Below, one piece after another: positions 22,991 to 33,546 of a stretch of 64,000 nt of DNA. The first letter of the stretch is position 1. Each line of letters opens with the position of its first letter. The DNA is from Serratia sp. AKBS12. GTDB lineage: Bacteria; Pseudomonadota; Gammaproteobacteria; Enterobacterales; Enterobacteriaceae. Made by a program: the position numbers and the translations under genes. A model generated the notes under the pieces. The model made no database searches, was not told the origin of the DNA, and saw only the letters and a list, made by a program, of their open reading frames with translations. Location of the stretch: the NCBI RefSeq assembly GCF_024793895.1, contig NZ_JANUSB010000002.1:186001-250000 (forward strand). Direction: 5' to 3'.

Positions 22991-24157
22991 CTACCTTACT
23001 TTTGGCAACGAAAGACGCAGCAGACTATAGCCAACCGTCGCCGCCATCGTCGACCCCAACAGGATGCCCAGGCGAGAATACGTGCTCAGGGCAACCATGG
23101 TTTCGCTGAAGGCCAGCGAAGCGATAAAGATCGACATGGTGAAACCAATACCGCACAGCACCGAAACGGCAAATACCTGTTTAAATCCGATCCCCTCGGG
23201 CAGCCGCGCGATACCCATCTTCACCGCCAACCAACTAAAGAGGAAGATGCCCAGCGGCTTGCCGATAAACAACCCGGCGGCAATGCCCATCGGCAGCAAC
23301 GAGGTCAGCCCGTCGAGCGTGACGCCTTGCAGTGATACGCCGGCGTTGGCAAAGGCGAACAACGGCAGAATCAAAAACGCCACCCAAGGATGCAACTCGT
23401 GTTCCAGGGTTTCCGAAGGTGACGGCCCCTTCTTGACGTTCAACGGGATCATAAAGCCGACAATAACACCGGCCAGGGTCGCGTGCACTCCAGACTTCAG
23501 GATCGCCACCCACAGCACCAGGCCAACTATCATGTAGATGGAGGTTTTACCCACCCCGCGCCAGTTCATGATCGCCAGCAGCGCCACCGCCGCCGCCGCC
23601 ACCCCCAGTGCCGTCATCGACACCTCATGGGTATAGAACAGCGCAATAATAATAATGACGCCCAGATCATCAATGATGGCGAGTGCCAACAGGAAGACTT
23701 TCAGACTGGTCGGCACACGATTGCCCAACAGCGCCATCACGCCAAGCGCAAAGGCAATGTCCGTCGCCGCCGGGATCGCCCAGCCCTGACGCGTCACCTC
23801 ATCGGCGCCGTTGAACAGCAGGTAAATCAGCGCCGGCGCCAGCATGCCGCCCAATGCAGCGACGGCCGGGAAAATGGCTTTATCCCGCCCTGCCAGCGAG
23901 CCTTGCATCAGCTCGCGTTTGACTTCCAGCCCGACCACCAGGAAAAAGATCGCCATCAGGCCATCATTGATCCACAGCAGCAGTGGCTTGGCAATTTCCA
24001 GCGAGGAAATCTTCACCATCACCGGTAAATTCAGAAAGGCCTGATAAATCCCCTGGGCCGGGGTGTTGGCCATGATCAAGGCAATAATGGCCGCCACGAT
24101 CAGTATTACGCCGCCAGCGGCTTCCTGGCGTAAAAATTGACGAATAATATTGGTCAC
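22991..24157 (-). CDS. nhaA: Na+/H+ antiporter NhaA
   Basis: NhaA exchanges two H+ for one Na+ across the inner membrane for pH and salt homeostasis. It has 12 membrane segments. The ion-binding aspartate pair is in [27 protein letters not shown] and [15 protein letters not shown] are also conserved. The GTG at 24157 ([16 protein letters not shown]) gives 388 residues, exactly the E. coli length, with CGGGAGC eight bases upstream. Longer forms from 24181 or 24247 would add an unrelated stretch. E. coli nhaA also starts with GTG. nhaR follows after 189 bases. Confidence 0.96.
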   Translation of the reverse strand: MTNIIRQFLRQEAAGGVILIVAAIIALIMANTPAQGIYQAFLNLPVMVKISSLEIAKPLLLWINDGLMAIFFLVVGLEVKRELMQGSLAGRDKAIFPAVAALGGMLAPALIYLLFNGADEVTRQGWAIPAATDIAFALGVMALLGNRVPTSLKVFLLALAIIDDLGVIIIIALFYTHEVSMTALGVAAAAVALLAIMNWRGVGKTSIYMIVGLVLWVAILKSGVHATLAGVIVGFMIPLNVKKGPSPSETLEHELHPWVAFLILPLFAFANAGVSLQGVTLDGLTSLLPMGIAAGLFIGKPLGIFLFSWLAVKMGIARLPEGIGFKQVFAVSVLCGIGFTMSIFIASLAFSETMVALSTYSRLGILLGSTMAATVGYSLLRLSLPKVR

Positions 24158-24333
24158 TCGGTTTGCTCCCGGTATCAGCATCGCGTTTCCGCTTCGCTTT
24201 CCAAACGATAAACTGAGTATAGCCCGCATAATGATTCGAAAAAACAAGTTTATTAATGCACAAATACTCGGAATAATCGATTCATAAGAGCCTTAAGTCA
24301 CATTTTATATAGGGTTATAACTGGCCTTACGGC

Positions 24334-24363
24334 AAATAAAAACCCCGGTTAGAAACCGGGGTT
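24334..24363 (-). terminator. Terminator after dnaJ
   Basis: Read leftward, AACCCCGGTT, a three-base loop and AACCGGGGTT (24341-24350 pairing with 24354-24363) are followed by TTTTTATTT. This is a classic rho-independent terminator at the end of the dnaK-dnaJ operon. Confidence 0.88.
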
Positions 24364-24387
24364 GTCATAGAGGAATAACGGCAACGC

Positions 24388-25518
24388 TTAACGCGTCAGA
24401 TCGTCAAAGAACTTTTTCACGCCATCGAAGAAGCTCTTCGAACGTGGGCTGTTCTTGTCACCGGACGGGCCACCCAGGCTCTCTTCCAACTCTTTGAGCA
24501 GCTGTTTCTGCCGATCGTTGAGTTTAACCGGGGTTTCCACCACTACGCGGCACAGCAAATCGCCCTGGCTGCCACCACGTACAGATTTAACCCCTTTGCC
24601 ACGCATGCGGAACAGCTTGCCGGTCTGCGTTTCCGCCGGTACCTTCAGGTTGACACGCCCGTCGAGCGTCGGCACTTCGATTTCACCGCCCAGCGCAGCC
24701 ATGGCAAAGTTGATCGGCACTTCGCAATACAGGTTGTTACCTTCACGTTCGAAAATCGGGTGAGCCTTCACCTGAACCTGAACGTACAGGTCGCCCGCAG
24801 GCGCACCGTGCTCACCGGCCTCGCCCTCGCCTGCCAGACGAATGCGGTCGCCGGTATCCACGCCGGCAGGAATTTTCACCGACAGCGTTTTGGATTTTTC
24901 CACCCGGCCATGACCATGGCACTTATTGCAGGGATCTTTAATGATCTGACCGCGGCCATGACAATGTGGACATGCCTGCTGCACGGTGAAGAAGCCCTGG
25001 CGCATTTGCACCTGGCCCTGGCCGTGACAGGTTGGACAGGTCACCGGTGAACTGCCCGGCTTGGCGCCGCTGCCATGGCAGACGTCGCACTCTTCCAACG
25101 TTGGAATACGGATCTCTTTGGTTACGCCACGCACCGCCTCTTCGAGGGACAGTTCCATGTTGTAACGCAGATCGGAACCGCGACTGGCGCGCTGACGGCG
25201 ACCGCCGCCAAAGATATCGCCAAACACGTCGCCGAAAATATCGCTAAAGTCGGCACCGCCGCCAAAACCACCGGCACCACCGCCCATCCCGCCCTGCTCA
25301 AACGCAGCGTGACCGTATTGGTCATAAGCGGCGCGTTTCTGGTCGTCAGTCAGGATCTCGTAAGCTTCCTTGATCTCTTTAAACTTGGTTTCGGCGTCTG
25401 TTTCCTGGTTACGGTCCGGATGGTATTTCATCGCCAGGCGCTTGTAGGCCTTTTTGATTTCGCGCTCATCCGCCGTTTTGGCGACGCCAAGAACCTCGTA
25501 ATAGTCTCTTTTCGCCAT
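24388..25518 (-). CDS. dnaJ: Co-chaperone DnaJ (Hsp40)
   Basis: DnaJ delivers unfolded proteins to DnaK and stimulates its ATPase. The 376-residue protein starts [14 protein letters not shown] at 25518; an upstream in-frame ATG at 25539 adds only seven unrelated residues. The J domain (1-70) has HPD in [10 protein letters not shown] Gly/Phe-rich linker follows. Four zinc repeats CxxCxGxG are all present ([32 protein letters not shown]), then the C-terminal substrate domain. It is co-transcribed with dnaK. Confidence 0.98.
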   Translation of the reverse strand: MAKRDYYEVLGVAKTADEREIKKAYKRLAMKYHPDRNQETDAETKFKEIKEAYEILTDDQKRAAYDQYGHAAFEQGGMGGGAGGFGGGADFSDIFGDVFGDIFGGGRRQRASRGSDLRYNMELSLEEAVRGVTKEIRIPTLEECDVCHGSGAKPGSSPVTCPTCHGQGQVQMRQGFFTVQQACPHCHGRGQIIKDPCNKCHGHGRVEKSKTLSVKIPAGVDTGDRIRLAGEGEAGEHGAPAGDLYVQVQVKAHPIFEREGNNLYCEVPINFAMAALGGEIEVPTLDGRVNLKVPAETQTGKLFRMRGKGVKSVRGGSQGDLLCRVVVETPVKLNDRQKQLLKELEESLGGPSGDKNSPRSKSFFDGVKKFFDDLTR

Positions 25519-25543
25519 TATTTTGCAAACCCTTAACATGCGT

Positions 25544-25608
25544 GCACGGGCGTAGAGTTGCCTCGACGCCCGTGCTGGTTTCCGGTAACGCCACAGTCGA
25601 CGTTACCG
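25544..25608 (-). other. Two hairpins in the dnaK-dnaJ spacer
   Basis: The 107-base spacer contains two perfect inverted repeats: GCACGGGCGT/ACGCCCGTGC (25544-25553 with 25566-25575) and CGGTAACG/CGTTACCG (25583-25590 with 25601-25608). Neither has a U-tract. They may set relative DnaK and DnaJ levels by mRNA processing, stability or partial termination. The function is inference. Confidence 0.6.
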
Positions 25609-25625
25609 TGCCCGCTTAAGGGCGA

Positions 25626-27539
25626 TTATTTTTTATCTTTAACTTCTTCAAACTCGGCATCGACCACGTCGTCGTCTTTCTTCGCCGCGTTGTCTGCACC
25701 TGCGTCAGCACCCTGTGCCTGCGCCTGAGCCTGAGCCATTTCCAGCAGTTTGCCGGAAACCTGCACCAGCGCCTGGGTTTTCGCTTCGATGTCGGCTTTG
25801 TCTTCGCCTTTCGCTGCGGTTTCCAGATCTTTCAGTGCGCTTTCGATAGCCGTTTTGTCTTCAGCCGGCAGTTGCTCGCCTGCTTCTTCCAGCTGCTTAC
25901 GGGTACCGTGGATCAGGTGATCCGCCTGGTTGCGCGTTTGTACCAGCTCTTCGAACTTACGGTCAGACTCGGCGTTCGCTTCGGCATCACGCACCATTTT
26001 CTGGATTTCCTCTTCGTTCAGACCAGAAGAAGCCTTGATGGTGATTTTCTGCTCGCGACCGGTGTTCTTGTCTTTGGCAGAAACGTGCAGAATGCCGTCG
26101 GCATCGATGTCGAAAGTCACTTCGATCTGCGCCATGCCACGCGGTGCTGCCTGAATACCGTCCAGGTTGAACTGGCCCAGCGACTTGTTGTCGTTGGCGC
26201 GTTTACGCTCACCCTGCAGCACATGGATGGTTACCGCAGACTGGTTGTCCTCGGCGGTCGAGAATACCTGGCTGTGCTTGGTCGGGATGGTGGTGTTCTT
26301 GGTGATCAGTGGAGTCATTACACCGCCCATGGTTTCGATACCCAGCGACAGCGGGGTAACGTCCAGCAGCAGCACGTCCTTCACATCACCGGCCAACACG
26401 CCGCCCTGGACCGCAGCACCGATCGCTACCGCTTCATCCGGGTTAACGTCTTTACGCGGTTCTTTACCGAAGAAATCGGCAACTTTTTTCTGAACCATTG
26501 GCATACGAGTCTGACCGCCCACCAGGATCACGTCCTGAATGTCGGAAACCGACAGGCCGGCATCTTTCAGCGCCACTTTCAGCGGTTCAATGGAACGCGT
26601 AACCAGGTCTTCCACCAGTGACTCCAGTTTTGCGCGGGTCACTTTGATGTTCATGTGTTTTGGACCGGTGGCGTCTGCCGTCACGTACGGCAGGTTTACA
26701 TCGGTCTGCTGAGCGGAAGAGAGTTCGATCTTCGCTTTTTCAGCTGCTTCCTTCAAACGCTGCATCGCCAGTGGGTCGTTACGCAGGTCGATACCCTGGT
26801 CTTTCTTGAATTCATCAACCAGATAGTTGATCAGACGGCTGTCGAAGTCTTCACCACCCAGGTGGGTATCACCGTTGGTCGCCAGCACTTCGAAGGTTTT
26901 TTCGCCGTCAACGTCGTCGATTTCGATAATCGAAATATCGAAGGTACCACCACCCAGGTCATAAACCGCGATGGTACGGTTGCCGACTTCTTTGTCCAGG
27001 CCATAGGCCAGGGCAGCTGCGGTCGGTTCGTTGATGATACGTTTTACTTCCAGGCCCGCGATACGGCCGGCATCTTTGGTCGCCTGACGCTGCGCATCGT
27101 TGAAGTAGGCCGGTACGGTAATAACCGCTTCAGTTACCGGTTCACCCAGGTAATCTTCCGCCGTCTTTTTCATTTTCTTCAGCACTTCGGCAGAGATCTG
27201 CGGCGGTGCCATTTTCTGGCCTTTCACTTCCAGCCATGCGTCGCCGTTATCCGCCCCGATGATTTTGTACGGCATGATGTCTTTGTCACGCTGTGCTTCT
27301 TCGTCCTGGAAGCGACGGCCAATCAGGCGCTTGATCGCAAACAGGGTATTCTGCGGGTTAGTAACAGCCTGACGCTTAGCCGGCTGGCCAACCAGAGTTT
27401 CACCATCCTGGGTATATGCAATGATCGAAGGAGTTGTGCGGTCGCCCTCGGCGTTTTCCAGCACGCGTGCCTTGTTACCATCCATAATTGCTACACAAGA
27501 GTTGGTAGTACCCAGGTCGATACCAATAATTTTGCCCAT
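25626..27539 (-). CDS. dnaK: Chaperone DnaK (Hsp70)
   Basis: DnaK is the main cytosolic Hsp70. The 637-residue protein has the ATPase start [17 protein letters not shown], the phosphate-2 loop [12 protein letters not shown], the interdomain linker [17 protein letters not shown] and a C-terminal lid ending in [14 protein letters not shown], all diagnostic of the Gram-negative type. GGAGA precedes the ATG. A heat-shock promoter lies about 125-150 bases upstream. dnaJ follows in the same transcript. Confidence 0.99.
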   Translation of the reverse strand: MGKIIGIDLGTTNSCVAIMDGNKARVLENAEGDRTTPSIIAYTQDGETLVGQPAKRQAVTNPQNTLFAIKRLIGRRFQDEEAQRDKDIMPYKIIGADNGDAWLEVKGQKMAPPQISAEVLKKMKKTAEDYLGEPVTEAVITVPAYFNDAQRQATKDAGRIAGLEVKRIINEPTAAALAYGLDKEVGNRTIAVYDLGGGTFDISIIEIDDVDGEKTFEVLATNGDTHLGGEDFDSRLINYLVDEFKKDQGIDLRNDPLAMQRLKEAAEKAKIELSSAQQTDVNLPYVTADATGPKHMNIKVTRAKLESLVEDLVTRSIEPLKVALKDAGLSVSDIQDVILVGGQTRMPMVQKKVADFFGKEPRKDVNPDEAVAIGAAVQGGVLAGDVKDVLLLDVTPLSLGIETMGGVMTPLITKNTTIPTKHSQVFSTAEDNQSAVTIHVLQGERKRANDNKSLGQFNLDGIQAAPRGMAQIEVTFDIDADGILHVSAKDKNTGREQKITIKASSGLNEEEIQKMVRDAEANAESDRKFEELVQTRNQADHLIHGTRKQLEEAGEQLPAEDKTAIESALKDLETAAKGEDKADIEAKTQALVQVSGKLLEMAQAQAQAQGADAGADNAAKKDDDVVDAEFEEVKDKK

Positions 27540-27663
27540 CTAAACGTCTCCACTAATAAATTCATGTTCGGTCAGGTTGCTAACCAATATGCGGGCGTTT
27601 TTTTGCTTTTCAACTGCCCGAAAGTTCACGCCTCAACGCGGTTAGCAACTGCGGTTGAGAATA

Positions 27664-27691
27664 AGATGGGGTCATCCCGACCGGCATCAAG
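27664..27691 (-). promoter_or_regulatory. Sigma-32 (RpoH) heat-shock promoter of dnaKJ
   Basis: On the minus strand, CTTGATG (27691-27685) and CCCCATCT (27671-27664) are separated by 13 bases. This matches the RpoH consensus CTTGAAA-(13-15)-CCCCATNT. As I remember it, the E. coli dnaK P1 promoter has the same -35 box, the same spacing and CCCCATTT. Confidence 0.92.
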
Positions 27692-27863
27692 GGGCAAGGC
27701 AAAAAAAATTTCTTTTTTATCCCCTGTCAGATCATTGTTTCCTGCTCGGCGGATCATTATGATGCCGCGCGCTCTGATGGAAATTAGCCTTTTTTCCGCC
27801 ATTCGGGTCATTTCTTTTTTAAATAAGCTGTTTTCATTAATTTTCTGTTATTGCAGAGGACAT

Positions 27864-28463
27864 ATGCACACCAACAAGTTGGCGAATCCTGGCCCTCTGG
27901 GTCTGATGGGCTTCGGGATGACCACCGTCTTGCTGAACCTGCACAATGCGGGATTTTTTCCACTGACGTCCGTTATTCTCAGCATGGGGATCTTCTTCGG
28001 AGGGCTGGCGCAGATTCTTGCCGGGCTGCTCGAATACAAGAAAGGCAATACCTTTGGCTTGACCGCCTTTACCGCCTACGGCAGCTTCTGGCTGAGTCTG
28101 GTCGGGGTGCTGTTGCTGCCGCGCCTGGGGCTGGCTGAGCCAACCGACGCCACCTTCCTCGGCGTCTATCTAGCACTGTGGGGCATCTTCACACTGTTTA
28201 TGTACTTCGGTACGCTGCGCGCCAACCGGGCATTACAGTTCGTGTTTGCCAGCCTGACGCTGCTGTTTACCTTGCTGGCGATCGGCAACATCACCGGCAA
28301 CGCGGCCATTTTGCGCTTTGCAGGCTATGAAGGGATGCTGTGCGGCGCCAGCGCCATTTATCTGGCCATGGCAGAAGTGCTTAATGAGCAACTGGGCCGC
28401 AAGGTGTTGCCAATCGGCGAAGTAAAACCGACGGCACAAGTAACGCTGTCAGCACAAGCATAA
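27864..28463 (+). CDS. satP: Succinate/acetate:H+ symporter SatP (YaaH)
   Basis: SatP is a small inner-membrane acetate/succinate transporter of the AceTr (GPR1/FUN34/YaaH) family. The 199-residue protein shows the signature [23 protein letters not shown] and six hydrophobic helices. The real start is the ATG at 27864 after AGAGGA; the same frame stays open far upstream across dnaK, but that part is antisense to dnaK and not coding. The 27540-27863 gap carries the dnaK heat-shock promoter and an AT-rich stretch before satP. A strong terminator follows. Confidence 0.95.
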   Translation: MHTNKLANPGPLGLMGFGMTTVLLNLHNAGFFPLTSVILSMGIFFGGLAQILAGLLEYKKGNTFGLTAFTAYGSFWLSLVGVLLLPRLGLAEPTDATFLGVYLALWGIFTLFMYFGTLRANRALQFVFASLTLLFTLLAIGNITGNAAILRFAGYEGMLCGASAIYLAMAEVLNEQLGRKVLPIGEVKPTAQVTLSAQA

Positions 28464-28478
28464 ACTGTATCAATGACA

Positions 28479-28509
28479 GGCCCTGCGGGTTAAACGCAGG
28501 GCCTTTTTT
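28479..28509 (+). terminator. Terminator after satP
   Basis: GGCCCTGCG (28479-28487), a seven-base loop and CGCAGGGCC (28495-28503) are followed by six T. It ends satP and lies directly against the 3' end of the convergent transporter gene. Confidence 0.9.
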
Positions 28510-29815
28510 ATACCAGCGATCCGCTGCGCTGTGTCTGGCGCTCGCCGTTCAGGTCACGATGCAGATAAATGCCCAACGCCAACCCAAGCACCGACAGCGC
28601 TAACACATAGTAAGCGGGCGCTAACGGGGTTAACTTCATGATCAAGGTCACAAATATTGGAGTTAAACCACCAAAAATGGCGTACGCAACGTTATATGAA
28701 AACGAAATGCCGCTAAACCGCACTTCTGCAGGGAAAGCGCGCACCATCACATAAGGCACCGCCCCCACCACGCCTACGCTAAACCCCACCAGCGCATAGC
28801 AGGCAAACAGCATTTCAGGGCGAACCCCCACCGTCTGATAGAACCACCAGCTGCATGCCGCCAACAGTACGCTACCCACCATAAAGGTTTTACTGGCGCC
28901 AAAGCGGTCTGCCGCCAGACCGGCGCTGATGCAGCCGAAAATCAGCATGATGGTGGCAATACTATTGGCCTGCAAGGTCAGCGCCGGCGCGATACCGAAC
29001 TGCTTTTGCAGGTAGGTGGGCGTCATGAGGATCACCACCACGATACCGGCCGATAGCAGCCAGGTCAGCAGCATCGACACCACCACTTCTTTCTTATGGT
29101 TCACCACCACCGATTTCAGCGGTAGCTCTTCCGCCAGCGCCTTGCGCTCCTGCATTTCGATAAAAATCGGCGTTTCCCGCAGCCAGCGGCGCAAATACAT
29201 GGCTATCAAACCAAACACACCGCCCAGCAGGAACGGGATACGCCAACCGCCGGCGGCAATGCTTGTCGGACTGAGGGTGGTATTGATGATGGTCGCCACC
29301 AGCGACCCCAGCAGGATGCCGACGGTCAGCCCGGCGGTCAGGGTTCCACAGGCGAAGCCAATGCGCTTGCGCGGAACGTGTTCGGCCACAAATACCCAGG
29401 CACCCGGCACCTCGCCGCCGATAGCGGCACCTTGCAACATACGCAGCAACAGCAGCAATAACGGCGCAGCGATGCCAATATTGGCGTAGGTTGGCAACAG
29501 GCCCATACCCAGCGTCGGTAGCGCCATTAATAAAATGCTCAAACTGAACATCTTCTTGCGGCCCACCAGATCGCCAAAATGCGCCATGATGATGCCACCC
29601 AGCGGGCGCGCCAGATAGCCGGCGGCAAAGATGCCGAAGGTCTGCATCAGTCGCAGCCATTCAGGCATGTCTGCCGGGAAGAACAGTTCACCCATTACCG
29701 CGGCGAAGAAAACGAAGATAATGAAATCGTAAAACTCCAACGCTCCGCCCAGCGCAGCCAACGTCAGAGTTTTATAGTCTTGCCGGTTCAACCGGCGATT
29801 ATTATCGTGATGCAT
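28508..29815 (-). CDS. MFS transporter, metabolite:H+ symporter (MHS) family
   Basis: This is a 435-residue, 12-helix inner-membrane transporter. MHS-family marks are LGGALEFYDFIIFVFFAAVMG in the first helix, GDLVGRKKMF after the second, and RMLQGAAIGGEVPGAWVFVAEHVP. Relatives include ProP, ShiA, KgtP and YhjE, which take up betaines, shikimate or dicarboxylates with protons. The substrate cannot be told. It lies between satP and mog, where E. coli has no such gene. No regulator or enzyme gene is attached that would hint at a substrate. Confidence 0.85.
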   Translation of the reverse strand: MHHDNNRRLNRQDYKTLTLAALGGALEFYDFIIFVFFAAVMGELFFPADMPEWLRLMQTFGIFAAGYLARPLGGIIMAHFGDLVGRKKMFSLSILLMALPTLGMGLLPTYANIGIAAPLLLLLLRMLQGAAIGGEVPGAWVFVAEHVPRKRIGFACGTLTAGLTVGILLGSLVATIINTTLSPTSIAAGGWRIPFLLGGVFGLIAMYLRRWLRETPIFIEMQERKALAEELPLKSVVVNHKKEVVVSMLLTWLLSAGIVVVILMTPTYLQKQFGIAPALTLQANSIATIMLIFGCISAGLAADRFGASKTFMVGSVLLAACSWWFYQTVGVRPEMLFACYALVGFSVGVVGAVPYVMVRAFPAEVRFSGISFSYNVAYAIFGGLTPIFVTLIMKLTPLAPAYYVLALSVLGLALGIYLHRDLNGERQTQRSGSLV

Positions 29816-29935
29816 AGGGTACCGTCAGAGGAAGCAGTTGGAATCATGCGTATCCGCGGATACGCTGTAAACGTATGCTTACTATAACGGCAAATTATTT
29901 TCACACCACCCTACTCTTTACCTTTAGCGCGCTCG

Positions 29936-30523
29936 TTATGAATTGGGCTCCCGGCGCGCGTTTTTAGGGCGAAAAGCGGCGACCACCGCATCATGGGTTT
30001 CCACATACGGGCCTTCCAGCAGTTGGATACAGTACGGCACGCTGGCAAAAATGCCATGCACCACCACGCCGCCCTGCGGATCCTTGACCCCTTCCAGCGT
30101 TTCCTTGATCGATTTCGGTTGACCCGGCAGGTTGATGATCAGCGCCTGCTTGCGGATCACCCCCACCTGACGTGAAAGAATTGCCGTCGGCACATAGTGT
30201 AGGCTGATTTGCCGCATTTGCTCACCAAAACCCGGCATGACGCGGTCGGCAATCGCCAGCGTGGCGTCCGGTGTTACATCGCGCCGCGCCGGGCCGGTAC
30301 CTCCGGTGGTCAGCACCAGATGGCAGCCCATCTCATCCACCAGCTCACACAGCGTGTGTTCAATCAGCATCTGTTCATCGGGGATCAGACGAGTTTCCAG
30401 TTTGAACGGCGTTGCCAGCGCACCAGCCAGCCATTCGGCCAACGCCGGAATGCCTTTATCCTGATAAACGCCGCCGGAAGCGCGGTCAGAAATTGAAACC
30501 AAACCAATGCGTAATGTATCCAT
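29936..30523 (-). CDS. mog: Molybdopterin adenylyltransferase
   Basis: Mog adenylates molybdopterin before molybdate insertion by MoeA. The 195-residue protein starts MDTLRIGLVSISDRASGGVY and has the MoaB/Mog motif LVLTTGGTGPARRDVTPDAT and a conserved GxPK-like NLPGQPKSIKE. It lies 147 bases downstream of talB, as in E. coli. Confidence 0.96.
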   Translation of the reverse strand: MDTLRIGLVSISDRASGGVYQDKGIPALAEWLAGALATPFKLETRLIPDEQMLIEHTLCELVDEMGCHLVLTTGGTGPARRDVTPDATLAIADRVMPGFGEQMRQISLHYVPTAILSRQVGVIRKQALIINLPGQPKSIKETLEGVKDPQGGVVVHGIFASVPYCIQLLEGPYVETHDAVVAAFRPKNARREPNS

Positions 30524-30624
30524 GCTTACCTCTACTGCCTGAAGACGTCGGACGGGTTGTTTCCCCTCCTGTTATCAATGCGCAGAGTATACGGCGTCTG
30601 GCCGTCGGCGGAAGCCGCGCACAT

Positions 30625-30649
30625 AAAAAAAGGCGGCCTAAGCCACCTT
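30625..30649 (-). terminator. Terminator after talB
   Basis: Read leftward, AAGGTGGC, a four-base loop and GCCGCCTT (30649-30642 pairing with 30637-30630, one G-T pair) are followed by six or more T. mog therefore probably has its own promoter in the 30524-30620 gap. Confidence 0.8.
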
Positions 30650-30670
30650 TTTCAGCATTGTCTGCGGTTA

Positions 30671-31624
30671 TTACAGCAGATCGGCGATCATTTTTTCCAG
30701 TTTGCCCTGGTCTACGGCAAACTTGCGGATACCGTCGGTCAGTTTTTCAACCGCCATTGGATCCTGGTTGTGCTGCCAGTAGAACTCAGGCTCGGTCAGC
30801 GGGGCCGGACGCGCTTTGACTTCACCGGTGTAGGACAGTTTGCGCTCCAGCGCGCCCTCGCTTTCTGCCAGCTCTTTTAACAGCGCAGGCGCGATGGTCA
30901 GGCGGTCACAACCTGCCAGTTCGATGATTTCACCAACGTTACGGAAGCTGGCACCCATCACGACGGTATCGTAGCCGTGCTGCTTGTAATACTGGTAAAT
31001 CTCGGTAACCGATACCACGCCCGGATCTTCGTGCGGCGCAAATTCTTTCTTGTCGCCGTTCGCCTTGTACCAGTCGAGGATACGGCCAACAAACGGAGAA
31101 ATCAGGTAGACGCCGGCCTCGGCGCAGGCGCGAGCCTGAGCAAAGGAGAACAGCAGGGTCAGGTTACAGTTGATGCCTTCTTTTTCCAGACGCTCCGCCG
31201 CGCGGATGCCCTGCCAGGTCGAAGCCAGTTTGATCAGGATACGATCGTTGCTGATGCCAGCTTCGTTATACAGTTTAATCAGACGCTTGGCCTTGGCAAC
31301 GCTGGCTTCGGTGTCATAAGACAGACGCGCGTCCACTTCGGTGGAGATGCGACCTGGCACCAGCTTCAGGATTTCCAGACCAATATTAACCGCCAGTTTG
31401 TCGGCGGCGTCGGCGATTTGCTGTTCGCGATCGCTGCTCTGCTCACGCGCCCAGGCAATGGCTTCGTCGATCAGTTTGCGGTATTCAGGAATTTGGGCTG
31501 CATTGAGGATCAGCGAAGGGTTGGTGGTGGCATCTTGCGGTTGATACAGCTTCATTGCAGCAATATCACCCGTGTCCGCAACCACCGTAGTGAGCTGACG
31601 TAGGGAAGTCAATTTATCGGTCAT
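30671..31624 (-). CDS. talB: Transaldolase B
   Basis: TalB moves a dihydroxyacetone unit between sugar phosphates in the non-oxidative pentose phosphate pathway. The 317-residue protein has the E. coli length. The Schiff-base lysine is in [13 protein letters not shown] (about residue 132). The substrate loop [10 protein letters not shown] is near residue 33 and [12 protein letters not shown] follows. It has its own terminator. It is divergent from yaaJ. Confidence 0.98.
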   Translation of the reverse strand: MTDKLTSLRQLTTVVADTGDIAAMKLYQPQDATTNPSLILNAAQIPEYRKLIDEAIAWAREQSSDREQQIADAADKLAVNIGLEILKLVPGRISTEVDARLSYDTEASVAKAKRLIKLYNEAGISNDRILIKLASTWQGIRAAERLEKEGINCNLTLLFSFAQARACAEAGVYLISPFVGRILDWYKANGDKKEFAPHEDPGVVSVTEIYQYYKQHGYDTVVMGASFRNVGEIIELAGCDRLTIAPALLKELAESEGALERKLSYTGEVKARPAPLTEPEFYWQHNQDPMAVEKLTDGIRKFAVDQGKLEKMIADLL

Positions 31625-32005
31625 GTTGGCATTATCTCATCGTTTGTGCATGAACTTTTGGCATCGTTCAACCATGCCCTTTGCTGATAATAACATGCGC
31701 CAGGCCCGGCGCAAGGCTGGAAAATCGTGGCCAGACAGCGTGTGTTTTATCCTTGGGCGAGCAACCGTTTACGCCGCTATCTTTCGCCATTTCCTACAGT
31801 TTTAAAAGACAATAACGTGCTTTGGGTTGAAAAAATAATGTTAAATTTCCAAAATTGTGTGCAATTGACAGAAAAACCTGAGAAAAACCTCGGCTCGCCG
31901 AAACGCGTCTGCTTCCGGCTAAACGCGGGTAAAAAACTAGACCTATGCATTTCACCCCGGTGAATGCCGCGCTGTGCGCCTTACGTCGCTAACAAGGAGG
32001 GATCC
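31625..32005. other. Divergent talB-yaaJ control region
   Basis: These 381 bases separate talB from yaaJ and must hold both promoters. Around 31800-31880 the sequence is AT-rich (AAAAATAATGTTAAATTTCC) and is the likeliest place for the yaaJ promoter. I see no gene, no strong operator and no repeat here. An open frame upstream of yaaJ runs through the region but lacks any recognisable protein. Confidence 0.4.
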
Positions 32006-33439
32006 GTGACGGATCTGATTAATTTTATTAACAATATCTTATGGGGCTCGGTACTGATCTATCTGCTGCTTGGTACCGGCATTTACTTTACTCTGCGCAC
32101 TCGTTTTATTCAGTTACGCCACTTTGGCCACATGTTCTCGGTGCTAAAGAACAGCAATAAAAGCGACAGTTCGGGGATATCTTCCTTCCAGGCATTGTGT
32201 ACCACGTTGGCCGCGCGCGTTGGCACCGGCAACCTGACCGGCGTTGCCATTGCCCTGACCGCTGGCGGCCCCGGCGCCATCTTCTGGATGTGGGTGGTGG
32301 CTTTCATCGGCATGGCTACCTCGTTCATTGAAAGCACGCTGGCCCAGCTGTACAAAACCCGCGACGATCGCGGTAACTACCGTGGAGGCCCGGCGTATTA
32401 CATGGAAAAGGGTCTTGGGATGCGCTGGATGGGTGTGCTGTTTTCCATCTTCCTGATCATCGCCTTCGGCCTGGTATTCAACGCGGTTCAGGCCAACTCC
32501 ATTGCCCAGGCCAGCGCGGTCGCCTTCGACTTTAATCCGTTGTATGTCGGTATTGGCCTGGTGATACTGAGTGGCATCGTGATCTTCGGCGGTATTCGCT
32601 CCATTGCCCGCGTGGCGGAGCTGGTGGTGCCGATCATGGCTATCGCCTATCTGCTGCTGGCCTTTTGGGTTATTGCCCAGCATATCGAGCAGCTCCCGGC
32701 CATTTTCACCCTGGTGGTCAAAAGCGCCTTTGGTCTGCAAGAAGCAGCGGCCGGTGCGGTGGGCTATGGAATTTCTCAGGCAATGACCCACGGCGTACAG
32801 CGCGGGTTATTCTCCAACGAAGCCGGTATGGGGTCGGCGCCAAACGCCGCAGCGTCTGCAGCGCCCTATCCGCCACACCCCGCTTCGCAAGGCTATGTAC
32901 AAATGCTCGGCGTGTTCATCGACACTATCGTCATCTGTAGCGCCACCGCGGCGATTATTCTGGCTTCCGGCGCGCTGGATAACCCGAGCGCCGGTATCAG
33001 CGGCATCGAACTGACGCAGCGTGCGCTGTCCAGCGCGGTCGGCAGCTGGGGCTCGCCGTTTGTCGCCATTGCCATCTTCTTTTTTGCCTTTACGTCGATC
33101 ATTGCCAACTACGCCTATGCCGAAAACAACCTGATCTTTCTGGAGCACAATCACCCCGCGCGCTTGCTGATATTCCGTTGCGTAGCTCTGGGAATGGTGA
33201 TGTTCGGCGCGTTGGCGGAGCTGCCGATGGTGTGGAAAATGGCCGATACCGCGATGGCGCTGATGGCGATCACCAACCTGACGGCGATCCTGCTGCTTTC
33301 CCGCGTGGCGTTGAAGCTGGCGCGTGATTACAACCAACAACGCGCGCTGGGTAAATTGCCGACCTTCGATCCACAGCATTATCCGGAGCTGAAATCCCAA
33401 CTGGAACCCGGCGTCTGGGAGGATAACAAGCCGCAGTAA
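32006..33439 (+). CDS. yaaJ: Alanine/glycine:cation symporter family transporter YaaJ
   Basis: This is a 477-residue sodium:alanine (AGCS family) symporter with about 11 membrane helices. Family marks are QALCTTLAARVGTGNLTGVA, GPGAIFWMW and GVQRGLFSNEAGMGSAPNAAA. The GTG at 32006 (MTDLINFINN) follows AGGAGG with a five-base gap; this gives the E. coli YaaJ length. The order yaaA-yaaJ-talB is conserved in E. coli. The exact substrate is unproven; alanine or glycine is likely. Confidence 0.93.
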   Translation: MTDLINFINNILWGSVLIYLLLGTGIYFTLRTRFIQLRHFGHMFSVLKNSNKSDSSGISSFQALCTTLAARVGTGNLTGVAIALTAGGPGAIFWMWVVAFIGMATSFIESTLAQLYKTRDDRGNYRGGPAYYMEKGLGMRWMGVLFSIFLIIAFGLVFNAVQANSIAQASAVAFDFNPLYVGIGLVILSGIVIFGGIRSIARVAELVVPIMAIAYLLLAFWVIAQHIEQLPAIFTLVVKSAFGLQEAAAGAVGYGISQAMTHGVQRGLFSNEAGMGSAPNAAASAAPYPPHPASQGYVQMLGVFIDTIVICSATAAIILASGALDNPSAGISGIELTQRALSSAVGSWGSPFVAIAIFFFAFTSIIANYAYAENNLIFLEHNHPARLLIFRCVALGMVMFGALAELPMVWKMADTAMALMAITNLTAILLLSRVALKLARDYNQQRALGKLPTFDPQHYPELKSQLEPGVWEDNKPQ

Positions 33440-33452
33440 CGTCCAACGATTC

Positions 33453-33475
33453 AGGGCGCACCTAAAGTGCGCCCT
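33453..33475 (+). terminator. Hairpin after yaaJ (weak terminator)
   Basis: AGGGCGCAC and GTGCGCCCT (33453-33461 with 33467-33475) form a nine-base stem with a five-base loop. There is no T-tract, so it may slow or protect rather than end transcription, and yaaA could be partly co-transcribed. Confidence 0.4.
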
Positions 33476-33546
33476 ATCAGACCAATTGCCCCTTTTCCCC
33501 GCGCTTTTTGCTACAGTATCCACACTTTGATAAACAGGATGTGGCC

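Noticed and set aside
24158-24247. 30-codon N-terminal extension of nhaA
   Set aside because: The GTG at 24157 has a well-spaced ribosome site and gives exactly the E. coli length; the extension is unrelated.
26655-27863. A very long rightward open frame that leads into satP
   Set aside because: It is antisense to dnaK and dnaK's GC-rich codons keep it open. Only the part from the ATG at 27864, with AGAGGA before it, encodes the SatP family protein.
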